Source: Artocarpus heterophyllus (taxonomy: Eukaryota > Streptophyta > Magnoliopsida > Rosales > Moraceae). From it: DNA of 64,000 nt. The notes beneath the pieces were generated by a model that was not told the DNA's origin, did no database searches, and saw nothing but the letters and a program-made list of their open reading frames with translations. The position numbers were made by a program, and so were the translations under genes. Positions 1 to 10,213 of this stretch are shown in pieces; position 1 is the first letter of the stretch; each line of letters starts with the position of its first letter. The stretch is from the NCBI GenBank assembly GCA_025403435.1, contig CM046338.1, positions 18,389,399 through 18,453,398 on the forward strand, written 5' to 3'.

Positions 1-2467
1 TATGTAGTTGATGTTTCTTGTTGCAGTGAATGATTATGTTTCTTAATTTGTACTTTTGAATATGGTCACTGTCTTTAAGCATCAAACTTGTTGGGAATGC
101 TTTATGTATTATCATCTTATATTTTCTACAAATTTTCTTCACTTTCTAAAAAAAAGGTCCAAAAAATTATATTGGGCAATAGCATAGGTCTAAACCGCCT
201 CAACCCGCCCGCACCTGCCCGCAACCACCCAAAACCAAACCAAAACTGCCCGCCATGTGGTGGGCGGTTTGCGGGTTGGTTAATCGCCAACCCGCCATCC
301 AAAAAAACCGCACCGCACCCGCCCAAAAACCATCAAACCGCCCGCCGTTCACCCCTAGTTTTTGTGTGTATCATTTTTCAGGTCTAAAAGTGTTAAAAGT
401 GCGATATAATCTTAAGTATAAAATTGTCGAAGTAATAAAACTTGGTGAATCAAACATCGATCTTATAAGATAAAGGTATTGCAAAGGTCTAATATATCAG
501 TTATATTATTTTTAAATATTAAAGTTAATTATTTACAATTTAATCATAATGTTTAAATATTTTTTTACTTTTCTCATTTTTAGATTTTTTTTATGATTTT
601 TAGAAATTTAATGATAAGAAATATGATTTAAATTGGAATGGTAAATGGTATTTCAACAATAAGAAATATGGTTTAATTAGATAGAAGATGGAACTTTAAT
701 AATAAATGTAAATTAACTTAGAAGAAACAACAATTTTAAGCAACGCTTAGGATTAAAAGTTTTATTTTGGCTATTGACTTAAATATATTTTAGTTTTTCT
801 CAGGTTGTTTATTAAAATGGTTTAAATATGCAATAAGCCATCTTTTGTCTACAATGAATCAAGAGTTACGAAGCATTTAATGTGCTAATTTATGTTTATA
901 ATGCATCAAAAACTCATTTTTAACAAATATATATGATTTCAAAATTAACTAATTAAAATTACCAACAAAAATTATAGTTAAGTATTTACTGTGTCATTTT
1001 CTGTCTACGAATAATCAAAGTGTTTATAAGCATTACCTATACTAGCCTATGTCTACAATAAATCAAATTAATTTTGCAAGAGTTTTAACTATGTTTACAT
1101 AAAAATCATAAGTTTTCTAAAAATGATTTTGATATTATAACAATTAAGAAAACATTGAAAAACTAAAAATATTTACTTTAATTTTGTTAAAATTTCCCCC
1201 TTTCTCCTTAATTAAAAAAATTTAGAAAGACGTATTAAAAGTAAAAACACACATAATTTTACTAGGCATAACTATTTTATAACATAGAAACCATAAGTAT
1301 TTTACAAAAAACAGAAAACTAGAATTAAGAAAACTAAAACTAAACTTAGAGCTACATTTTTATAAGAGAAAAGAAATTTCACACAAGGAGAAGGAGCAAG
1401 AATTACAAGCCGTGGGGGGTATTTATAGGTAAAAAAAATTCTACTATTTACATAATTCTTTTACATTTTTATTTATTTATTTATTTATTTTTATCATTTT
1501 TATCATTTTATTGGGATATTCTTGACGCAAAATAACTATGATGCAAATTAAGTGATTTAGGATTTTTTTTGAAATATTTATTTGAAGTACCCCATGTTTT
1601 TTTTATTCAAATCATATAGATTTGAATTGATACAACACACGGGAATGGCGTGGAGCATAACCTAACATTGTCAGATTTGATGACTTTGGCTGCACGGGAG
1701 GTTGCCATTAGAACGTTGAGGAAGGACGTATGGACCGTTAGATGGTGATCTTCGTTACGCTGATCCTGAGGCTGAGAAGAAGCGCGCGCATGGGATGCAG
1801 GGCAATAGATTCTGCGAGGAGCGGAAAGCTTGGAAGCTCTGGATCGTGCGGGTAGCTTGATTCAATGGCTAGAAGCTTGCCACATGGCATTTCTTTCGAT
1901 TTTTATTTTATTTTTTATTTTTGATGCATTTGAGGTCTTTTTTACCCGTTTTTTGTGCCGTTTTCTCTATTTTTTTTGCAAATTTCAAAGCTAAAATAAA
2001 ATAAACAAATAAAATTAATTATTTATAAACATAATTTTTACAATAATTTAAAAATATTTATTTACAATAAAACACACAAAGCGTACTAAAAATAGATAAA
2101 AACTTATAAAATTAACAAACCTTAAGAGATATATTATTTAAGACTCAGAAATATTTTTAGAAATTACTAGAAATATTATAAAACATATTAGCAGACTTAA
2201 AAATTATTTACAAATATTTTAAGACTCAAATTAAAATTACACAATATTATTTTTATGGTTTTAACTATTTTCAAACTAATTAATTATAAAACACACAAAA
2301 ATAATTCTAAAAATTACTAAAAATATTATTAAACATAAAAATACAACAAAAAACATATTTTCAATATATTTTCACACAAATACACTAACATACTAATTAT
2401 CATACAAATGCTATAATTAAGGGATTTAATGACAAATGTTAATGCAAAGTGACGATATTTAGTCATA
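1..2467. other. AT-rich intergenic DNA
   Basis: No gene is recognisable here. Most of it is low-complexity AT-rich sequence with poly-A/T runs. Two parts differ in composition: a C-rich stretch at about 190-360, listed separately, and a mixed-composition island at about 1620-1890. The island has short open stretches in several frames but no motif that I recognise. Confidence 0.6.
165..365. repeat. C/G-rich MITE-like repeat fragment
   Basis: Repeated 'aaccgcc', 'cccgcc' and 'gggcggtt' words occur on both strands in a short block whose composition contrasts sharply with its AT-rich flanks. The inverted occurrences (for example gggcggtttgcgggttgg against the accgcc/cccgcc words) suggest a non-autonomous hAT-like element. 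That is inferred from general resemblance. No clean terminal repeats or target duplication could be fixed. Confidence 0.35.
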
Positions 2468-2617
2468 AGAAATGTGCATTTTTATAGTCTCATCAATCAT
2501 TAAAAAAATTGAAGCCTCACTTTATGGAGCATACAAATACCTAGTGTGTTTGATAGTGTTACTCGAGCTTATTTAATAATTGATTTTAAACGCCATAGGT
2601 CTTACATAGATGCAATT
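2468..2617 (+). pseudogene. MULE transposase relic, 5' piece
   Basis: A plus-strand frame reads RNVHFYSLINH, then two stops, then SVFDSVTRAYLIIDFKRH and SYIDAI. This resembles the MULE/MuDR transposase segment that precedes the conserved 'TTNI-ESMN' motif. The frame stops exactly at the target-site duplication of the gypsy element and resumes in the same phase at 12938. The gypsy element therefore jumped into this already decaying transposase. Confidence is moderate because the piece is short and has stops. Confidence 0.5.
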
Positions 2618-5339
2618 TGTAACGCCCCTTAATTCGGACGTCACAGATATCGTTACATACTTACATTCATACATGCTTAAATAATTAAACTCATAGATAA
2701 TATCAACTCAATCGTACTATAGATTTTAAAAGTACTTAAACTTACATTACCAGGATCCATTCATACAATTTTTTTTTTAAAACTTACGTCGTTTCAAAGA
2801 ACATAGTTTAATTTTATTCCATAACATAATTTATTCGTTTATACTTAAATTATTCATGAACTTACTTAATAATAATTGATAATCCAATAGTAAAATCAAG
2901 ACTTATTAAAATCTCACATTAAATCACTTTGATAATCACATCTTTGAAATCCACTTATTCCCACGGTTCGGCAGGCCGAACTTGGGACTTCGGCAAGCCG
3001 AACAACATCGGCAAGCCGGAGCGTCTTCCACCGACAGGCCGGCAGAAGCTTTGTAATTCGGACCAAAAATTTATCCAGGTTCGGCAGGCCGAAAAATAGA
3101 TCGGTCGGCCGATCTTCTGGTCTTCGACAGGCCGGACACGGAGTTCGGCAGGCCGTCCGAGACCAAATCTACTTTGGAAGAAAAAATTTAAAACGTTCTA
3201 ACTTTACGTAAAATATAACGGAAGATCATATTTCATAAAAAAAATGATAAAATAACTTATAAAACCATAATATAAGTATTCTTAAAAAAACTCAACATAT
3301 AATATGTTCAAAATATATAATTTTATTAAATCATAAATTCATTTCTTCTTGGCGTGCTTCCGGTTACAATTCATCGTTCATGTTGCTCACACGCCGTTCC
3401 ATGTCCTCCACCTATTCCATGACTCTCTTACCCTTATCTGCAACATGACATATAAAACATGAATAAGATAATGCTTAGTAAGTACATAAAATTCTCACAA
3501 TTTAAAACATTTCATAAACATCATCATCATCATCATCATCATCGTATCATAAAAGTGCCTTAAGCACAATTTCATAGAAACATATCTTTCATAATATTGA
3601 CCATTTTAAAATTTATTCCATATATATATTTTTTTATTCTTAAGGGCCCAAGTGTTGCACCATAAACATCATCATTGGCGCGCCGTCATGAGAGGAGAAG
3701 GGTAGCTAATCCCAAACCAACATGACATCATAACATATCATTTTATAACATTGGGTGTGCAACACTTATTAGGTGATACATATATACATAATTTTTATAC
3801 TTTGAAACATACCATAATCATCATACATGCATAACTTTAAATCATGAAAAACTTTACATAAGAAATCCTTTAAGAAAAATCATCATAAAATCATCAGGAA
3901 AATCCTTGTAAACATATCATTAAACCTTGAAAAAGTGTCATGTTGCAGGTGAGAATGTACTTACTTTATCGATAGCTTACTTAACCTTAATATTGCACTT
4001 GGTGACGACACCGCGGTCTCGTTGTGCTCGCTTCCTTAAGTGTCCATGCCATATATCCATTTTAAGATGCAATAAAAAAAATCAATACTTATCATAAAAT
4101 ATCCATACACTCATCTCATATTTTAAATATTATTCAAAACCTTACATCTAAACATAATTATCTTTTAAATAAAACAAAACATTTCATAATCATAAAATAC
4201 ATCCATCTTACATACTCATACATCAGCATAATTAACAACTTTTCACGAAGACATCATTCTTTACCTATAGAATAATCATTACATTTTTCATACCTTTAAA
4301 ATTAAACAGTAACATTTTACTGTGAGGGGTAGAAGACAGAATATTCATTTTTCATAAAATGTTAAAATGACATAAAACGTGAAGAAACATCACACATAAT
4401 ACTCATGAGCATCATAATAAAAACACAAAACAAAACACAATACCTAGAGAGGATATTGTAGGCGAAGTTTGAAGAGGAGAACATCTTTTTACATTTACCA
4501 AAAAAAACTGAATTCATACCTTGAAGTTTCTTCTCGAAATTCTTGAATTCACCAACGAAACAAAACTTTTTCTTTCAATATACTCAAAAATTTTCACGGG
4601 AGAGAGAAATTTCGTGAAGAAGAAAAGAAGAGGAAGATTAAAAAGTCAGAAAATTGTCTCAGACTTTTGAGAGAGAGAAAAAAAAAATTAATAAAAAGAA
4701 GAAACGTTAATTAATTTTCTTTTAACGTAATAAACATAATGAGCATTCATGGCCTTCATTAAGTCAGAAAAATCTGACTGATAAGAGAGTGATTGGCGTG
4801 GGAAAGGAGGAAAAAGAAAAGGAAGGTCAAACATTATCAATCTTACCTTAAATTTACCTTCTAAAAATAGGAAACCTCTTAATATAATACAAATCTATTC
4901 CTTAAATTTCCTTAACTGATAAAAACATTCCATTATTATGCCAATTAATCACATTAATTCACCCAATTAACGTAATTAACTCAGTCATAACTCTGGAGAG
5001 ATTTCTGCTGACTGTTTGTCAGCTTTGTTCGGCCTGCCGATTTTCCCTCTTCGGCCTGCCGATTTTCCCTCTTCGGCCTGCCGATCTGTCAATAAATGCC
5101 ATAACATAAAACATTCACACATCATTGCATCATAAATAATCATATATTTATAATTTCACATGAACACTAGAGCACAACGATTCCATGCGGTCGTCACCTG
5201 TCACAAATCTTGACATAAAAAAAAAATTAGTAACATGCACATCACATATCATATCATATAACGTTATTTATTAATAACATTCCTTAATAGCGTTACTAAC
5301 TTAACGTGGTCCGTTATATAAAAATAGGCGGGTGTTACA
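2618..5339 (-). repeat. 3' LTR of the gypsy chromovirus
   Basis: This 2722-bp LTR matches 10214-12932 nearly base for base. It contains an ATC trinucleotide run at about 3517-3544. A GC-rich cluster at 2965-3165 holds repeats of the near-palindrome TTCGGCAGGCCGAA. Three tandem 22-bp units carrying the reverse-complement motif lie at 5028-5084. The surroundings are AT-rich and non-coding. Confidence 0.95.
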
Positions 5340-5358
5340 ATTCTCCCCACCTTATAAA
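5340..5358 (-). other. Polypurine tract of the gypsy element
   Basis: On the minus strand the bases directly before the 3' LTR read aaggtggggagaat, a purine run suited to priming plus-strand DNA synthesis. Just upstream is the motif TTTCGAGGACGAAA, also found before the polypurine tract of the 22-31 kb element. Confidence 0.8.
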
Positions 5359-5401
5359 AGTTTCGTCCTCGAAACTTAGAACAAATGTGGATACAAAACT
5401 T

Positions 5402-6958
5402 TCATGTCATCTTCACGTTCCCATGTAACTTCTTCAACTTGCTGATTTCGCTATAACACTTGACCAATGGAATCTCTTTATTCCTCAAAGTCCTAGTTTT
5501 TTGATCGAGTATCTTCATTGGTTTTTCTTCATAACTTAGGTCTTCTCGTATCTCGATCACTTGTGGCTCAATCACATGCGTAGGGTCCGGAACATACTTC
5601 TTCAGCATGGAGACATGAAATACATCGTGTATTGCGGACATTTCAGATGGCAACTTCAGCTGATAAGCTACTTTGCCTACTTGTTTAACAATTTCATAAG
5701 GACCGATGAATCTTGGGCTTAACTTGCTTTTATTCCCAAACCTCATAACCCCTTTCATTGGTGCAACTTTCAAGAACACATATTCGCCTACAGCGAACTC
5801 TAAAGGTCTTCTTCTTTTGTCAGCATAACTCTTTTGACGGCTTTGAGCAGTCTCTATTCTTTTTCTTATCAACTTTATCATCTCAGAAGTTTCATTTACA
5901 AAGTCGGTTCTTTCAGCATCAACACTTTCCATCAACTTCTTTTCACCAGCTTCGTGCCAACATATAGGTGACCTGCATTTCCGTCCATACAGTGCTTCAT
6001 ATGGTGCCATTCCAATTGTCGCCTGAAAGCTGTTGTTGTAAGCAAACTCTGCTAATGGCAACATTTTACACCAGCTGGTCTTAAAATCGAGAGAACATGC
6101 CCGTAGCATATCTTCTAAAATCAAGTTCGTCCTCTCTGTTTGGCCGTCAGTCTGAGGATGAAAAGCTGTACTGAAATGAAGCCTGGTTCCCATTGCATTC
6201 TGGACACTTTTCCAAAATTTAGATGTGAACCTACCATCACGATCTGAGATAATTGACTTGGGAATCCCATGTAGTCGTACAATCTCCTTAACATAGAGTT
6301 CCGCTAATCGTTCCATGGAATAAGTGATCTTGATAGGAATGAAATGCGCCGTCTTCGTCAGCCGATCCACAATTACCCAAATTGCATCATAGCCGTTCGT
6401 AGTTCTGGGTAAGCCGGTAATGAAATCCATTGCTATTTCCTCCCACTTCCATTCAGGTATTTGAATAGACTGTAGTTCACCACCCGGTTTCTGGTGTTCA
6501 GCTTTTACTTGCTGACATGTCATACATTTCTTCACATACTTTGCAACATCACGTTTCATTCCAAACCACCAAAAGTTACCCTTTAGATCATTATACATCT
6601 TCGTTGCACCTGGATGAATAGAGTAAGGAGTGTCATGAATTTCTGCCAAGATCCTCTCCCTTAAATTATCAACATTGGGAACACATAAACGATCCTTAAG
6701 GTACAGAGTTTCGTCATCAGCAATACGAAACTCTTGACATTTCCCCTCTTTTATTTCATGCTTAATCCTTACAAGGCTTACGTCGTCATCTTGCTTACTC
6801 CGAATTTCATCATACATTGTCGGAGCAAGAGAGAGTGCTGATAGTTGACCTGCTATAAGTTCTAGACCGAAGTCTAAAATTTCCTTCCTTAAAGGTGGAG
6901 ACATTGCTTGCATAGACATCAATGTGGCAACTGACTTCCTACTTAAAGCATCAGCTAC
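5402..6958 (-). pseudogene. Gypsy pol, integrase part (after an in-frame stop)
   Basis: This continues the frame of the upstream pol segment beyond the stop at 6959-6961. The first methionine of the open stretch is at 6922. It encodes the end of RNase H, the HHCC zinc-binding region (HPGATKMYNDL through CMTCQQVK), and the integrase core with first Asp in MDFITGLP, second Asp in IISDRDGRF and Glu in HPQTDGQTERTN. The GPYEIVKQVG module and the start of a chromodomain follow. The last 20 residues are out of frame: a one-base loss near 5455 shifts the reading and the correct chromodomain frame also has a stop nearby. The chromodomain normally guides integration to particular chromatin, so this copy's targeting domain is broken. 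Confidence 0.9.
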
Positions 6959-8806
6959 TCAGTTAGCTTTACCAGGATGATAAAGGATTTCACAGTCATA
7001 ATCCTTCACCAACTCTAGCCATCTTCGTTGTCTCATGTTCAGGTCTTTTTGCGTGAAGAAATACTTCAGACTTTGATGATCAGTGAATATCTTGCATTGG
7101 ACCCCATATAAATAGTGTCTCCATATCTTTAATGCAAAGACGACTGCTGCTAACTCGAGGTCATGAGTAGGATAATTCTTTTCATAATCCTTTAGTTGCC
7201 TTGAAGCATAAGCAATCACCTTTTCATTTTGCATCAATACAGTTCCTAGGCCCATCTTGGATGCATCACTATAGATTACGAACCCATCATTTCCCTCAGG
7301 AATTGCCAACACTAGAGCCGTCGTTAATCTTTTCTTCAACTCTTGAAAACTCTTTTCACATGCATCCGTCCATTCATACTTCCTTCCTTTGCGAGTTAAG
7401 TTCGTGAGTGGAGCTGCTATCTTGGAGAAATCTTCTACGAATCTCTGATAGTAACCTGCTAGACCCAAGAAACTCCTTATTTCACTTGCATTCATCGGTT
7501 GCTTCCAATTGAGTACAGCTTCTACTTTCGTAGGGTCTAGCATTATCCCATCCTTTGAAATGACATGCCCTAGGAATGACACTTTATCAAGCCAAAACTC
7601 GCATTTAGAGAACTTAGCATAAAGCTGGTGTCTTCTTAAAGTCTCCAGCACGATCCTTAAATGCTCTTCATGCTCTTCCTGACTCTTCGAGTAGACAAGA
7701 ATATCGTCGATAAATACAACAACAAATTTATCGAGAAAATCCTTGAATACCCTGTTCATTAAATCCATAAAGGCAGCAGGTGCATTCGTCAAACCGAAAG
7801 GCATAACCACAAATTCATGGTGACCATACCTCGACCTGAACGCAGTCTTGGGGATATCTCCTTCTTTAATCTTCAATTGGTGATATCCTGATCGTAGATC
7901 AATTTTTGAGAACACCGATGCACCCTTGAGCTGATCAAACAAATCATCAATTCGAGGCAACGAATACTTGTTCTTGATCGTCACCTTGTTCAGTTCTCTG
8001 TAGTCAATGCAGAGTCTCATAGTGCCATCCTTCTTTTTCACAAATAAGACTGGTGCACCCCACGGTGAGTGACTTGGCCTGATAAATCCTTTGTCAAGCA
8101 ACTCCTTTAATTGCGTGTGAAGCTCCTTTAATTCTACCGGGGCCATTCTGTAAGGAGCTTTTGAGATTGGTTCGGTGCCTGGAGCGAGCTCAATCTCGAA
8201 TTCAACTTCTCTTTCTGGTGGTAGACTCATCAGATCATCAGGAAACACATCTTCATATTTATGAACAACATGCACATCTTTAATTCTTGTCTTTCCTTCT
8301 TGGCTTTTGTCTACAACATTTGCCAGATAGCCCATACAGCCACTTGCTAACAGCTTCCTTGCTTTCATTGCCGATAAAAACATGTGGGGTTTCTTCCTGG
8401 TCTCGCCAACATAAACAAATTTCTGATCACCTTCAGGATGGAAGATCACCTTTCGTTTCCGGCATTCGATCACGGCATTATACTTGCTTAGGAAATCCAT
8501 CCCAAGAATCATGTCATAGTCATGCATGTCGATCACAATAAGGTCGACGAAAAGTTCCCTATCAGAAATCCATAGGGGTACTACACGCAAACAATGCGTG
8601 GATAATATCACTTCCCCGGAGGGTAGTGTCGTAGTGAATCCCTGTCTCATTGGTTCTAAATGAACCCCTAACTTCCTAGCATGCGACATAGACACAAAAG
8701 AATGCGTGGCACCCGTATCAAAAAGAACATAAACATCATTACATAAGCTTGTTATCTGACCTGTGACCACATTGGAGGCTTCTGCAGCCACTTGTTCCTT
8801 TGTCAT
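6959..8806 (-). pseudogene. Gypsy pol, protease-RT-RNase H part
   Basis: This 615-residue frame carries the aspartic protease motif [10 protein letters not shown] near residue 30. The reverse transcriptase follows, with [20 protein letters not shown] and the catalytic [11 protein letters not shown]. RNase H shows [10 protein letters not shown] and [11 protein letters not shown]. The frame ends with a TGA in the usually conserved linker between RNase H and integrase. The downstream frame is the same phase, so this is a point nonsense change; a CpG-type C-to-T change of an Arg codon would explain it. The apparent ATG overlaps the gag stop (ATGA), but the pol frame stays open upstream and matches family sequence there, so the ATG start looks secondary. 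Confidence 0.92.
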
Positions 8807-10005
8807 GGTATAGATTCGGGCATTCGTTGGTGGGGCTTCAGTCTCCCTTGACTAATTAGTGGCCCTTCAAGGGAGGCTTGCATCTGATGCAGCTGGGCCT
8901 GAGGAGTAGGTCTCTGTGGGGCATTGGCATTTATCAATTTGGGGCAATTCTTTACGAAATGATCTTCACGCCCACATATGAAACATTGATTCGTTCCCAG
9001 TCGACATTCCCCCGGATGCTTCTTTCCACATTTGGCACATGGTTGGAATCGCCTGTCATTGTTGTTGCGCTGACCATCATTGTGCCTTTTGTTGTCTTGG
9101 CCCTGCTGTTGTTGAGGATTGCCCTTCCTCTTATTGTTTCTCCAGTTTTGACTGTTGTTGTTGCTGTTGTTGTTGTTCCTGTGGGAAGGACGGTTCTGGC
9201 TATTAGCATTGTTGGCTTGCTGGTTGGGCTGAGGCTGATTCTTTCTTAACTTTGACAAATGGAACTCAGCACCTTGGGCCCTCATAACAACCTGCTCTTG
9301 GGTCCTTGGCGGACTTGCCCCATCAACAATTGCAGCAATGTCTGGTCTAAGGGCTCTTATCAACCTACTGACCCTTTCATCTTCATTCATAACCATCCTT
9401 GGACACAGACGAGCAAGTTGATCAAACTTTGTCACCACATCAGTGACTGTCATATCCCCCTGATGTAAGTTTTCGAACTCCTCATAATGTTTCCTCGTAA
9501 CATTCATGTGGAAGAACTTCGTGTTGAACTCGTGAACAAAGTCAGCCCATGACATTTCTTCAACACTTCTGCTCTGTTCGATGCCATCCCACCATATCCT
9601 GGCCTCCATAGTAAGGCAGTACGAGGCACAGAGGACCTTTTCATTATCCATGAAATCCATGAGTCGTAAGGTAGCCTCAATTGTCTTTAACCATCCTTGA
9701 GCGACTAACGGGTCCTTAGAACCCTCAAAGTCAGCTGGCTTGACTCTCTTCCATCTAACCAAAAGAGGTTCCTGATAGGCTGCTCTTGGTTCAGCAGCAG
9801 GAACTGGGACTTCATTTACTTGTACTGGTGGCTGCGGAGGAGGAGGAGGCACATCATTGCCTGGTTGTTCACCATTCTGGCTGTTGGCCCTTAATGCAGC
9901 TATTTCCCGTCGTTGATCCTCCAACTGCCTTTGTAGTTCAGCGATCATCGTCATAAGTCTCTCGTTAGATTGGGTGCGGGTCTGCATTCTTCTATAGCCG
10001 TCCAT
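8803..10005 (-). CDS. Gypsy gag polyprotein
   Basis: This is the 400-residue capsid/nucleocapsid protein of the chromovirus. Residues about 15-40 are a predicted coiled coil ([20 protein letters not shown]). Residues about 85-240 are the Retrotrans_gag capsid domain, with [14 protein letters not shown] and [11 protein letters not shown]. An Asn/Gln-rich linker follows at about 260-310. There are then two zinc-binding segments, [12 protein letters not shown] and the classical CCHC knuckle [14 protein letters not shown], which packages element RNA. The last few residues are out of register with the family because of a probable one-base loss at about 8839-8841. In intact relatives gag runs on into pol in one frame; here it ends in a TGA. 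Confidence 0.92.
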   Translation of the reverse strand: MDGYRRMQTRTQSNERLMTMIAELQRQLEDQRREIAALRANSQNGEQPGNDVPPPPPQPPVQVNEVPVPAAEPRAAYQEPLLVRWKRVKPADFEGSKDPLVAQGWLKTIEATLRLMDFMDNEKVLCASYCLTMEARIWWDGIEQSRSVEEMSWADFVHEFNTKFFHMNVTRKHYEEFENLHQGDMTVTDVVTKFDQLARLCPRMVMNEDERVSRLIRALRPDIAAIVDGASPPRTQEQVVMRAQGAEFHLSKLRKNQPQPNQQANNANSQNRPSHRNNNNSNNNSQNWRNNKRKGNPQQQQGQDNKRHNDGQRNNNDRRFQPCAKCGKKHPGECRLGTNQCFICGREDHFVKNCPKLINANAPQRPTPQAQLHQMQASLEGPLISQGRLKPHQRMPESIP

Positions 10006-10196
10006 CGTAAATTTCTTAAAATAATAAGGATTTAAAATTCATCTTCTATTTATGAGACAGGTTTTCATTACTATGTCATTAATCATTAAACATTCAAACC
10101 TTAATCTTATTATCATACTTGCATCAGTACATCTAACAAACTTACTTGGAGGACTTGGATTGACGTGTGGCGATATGAATTGTAATCGAAAGATTC

Positions 10197-10208
10197 TCTC
10201 TGATACCA
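10197..10208 (-). other. Primer-binding site (initiator Met tRNA) of the gypsy element
   Basis: On the minus strand, five bases past the 5' LTR, the sequence reads TGGTATCAGAGA. Eleven of twelve bases complement the 3' end of plant initiator methionine tRNA, the usual primer for these elements. Confidence 0.85.
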
Positions 10209-10213
10209 AAGCC

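Noticed and set aside
1620..1890. Mixed-composition island as a possible gene exon
   Set aside because: Open stretches are short in all frames, and no splice-bounded exon or motif could be recognised.
2965..3170. CRISPR-like regularly spaced palindromes in the gypsy LTR
   Set aside because: This is a plant nuclear LTR; the spacing is irregular and the spacers are not unique.
8878..9249. Plus-strand open frame of 123 residues with hydrophobic runs
   Set aside because: It is the complement of the Asn/Gln-rich gag linker and zinc knuckles; the Val/Leu runs are an artefact of reading CAA/AAC repeats backwards.
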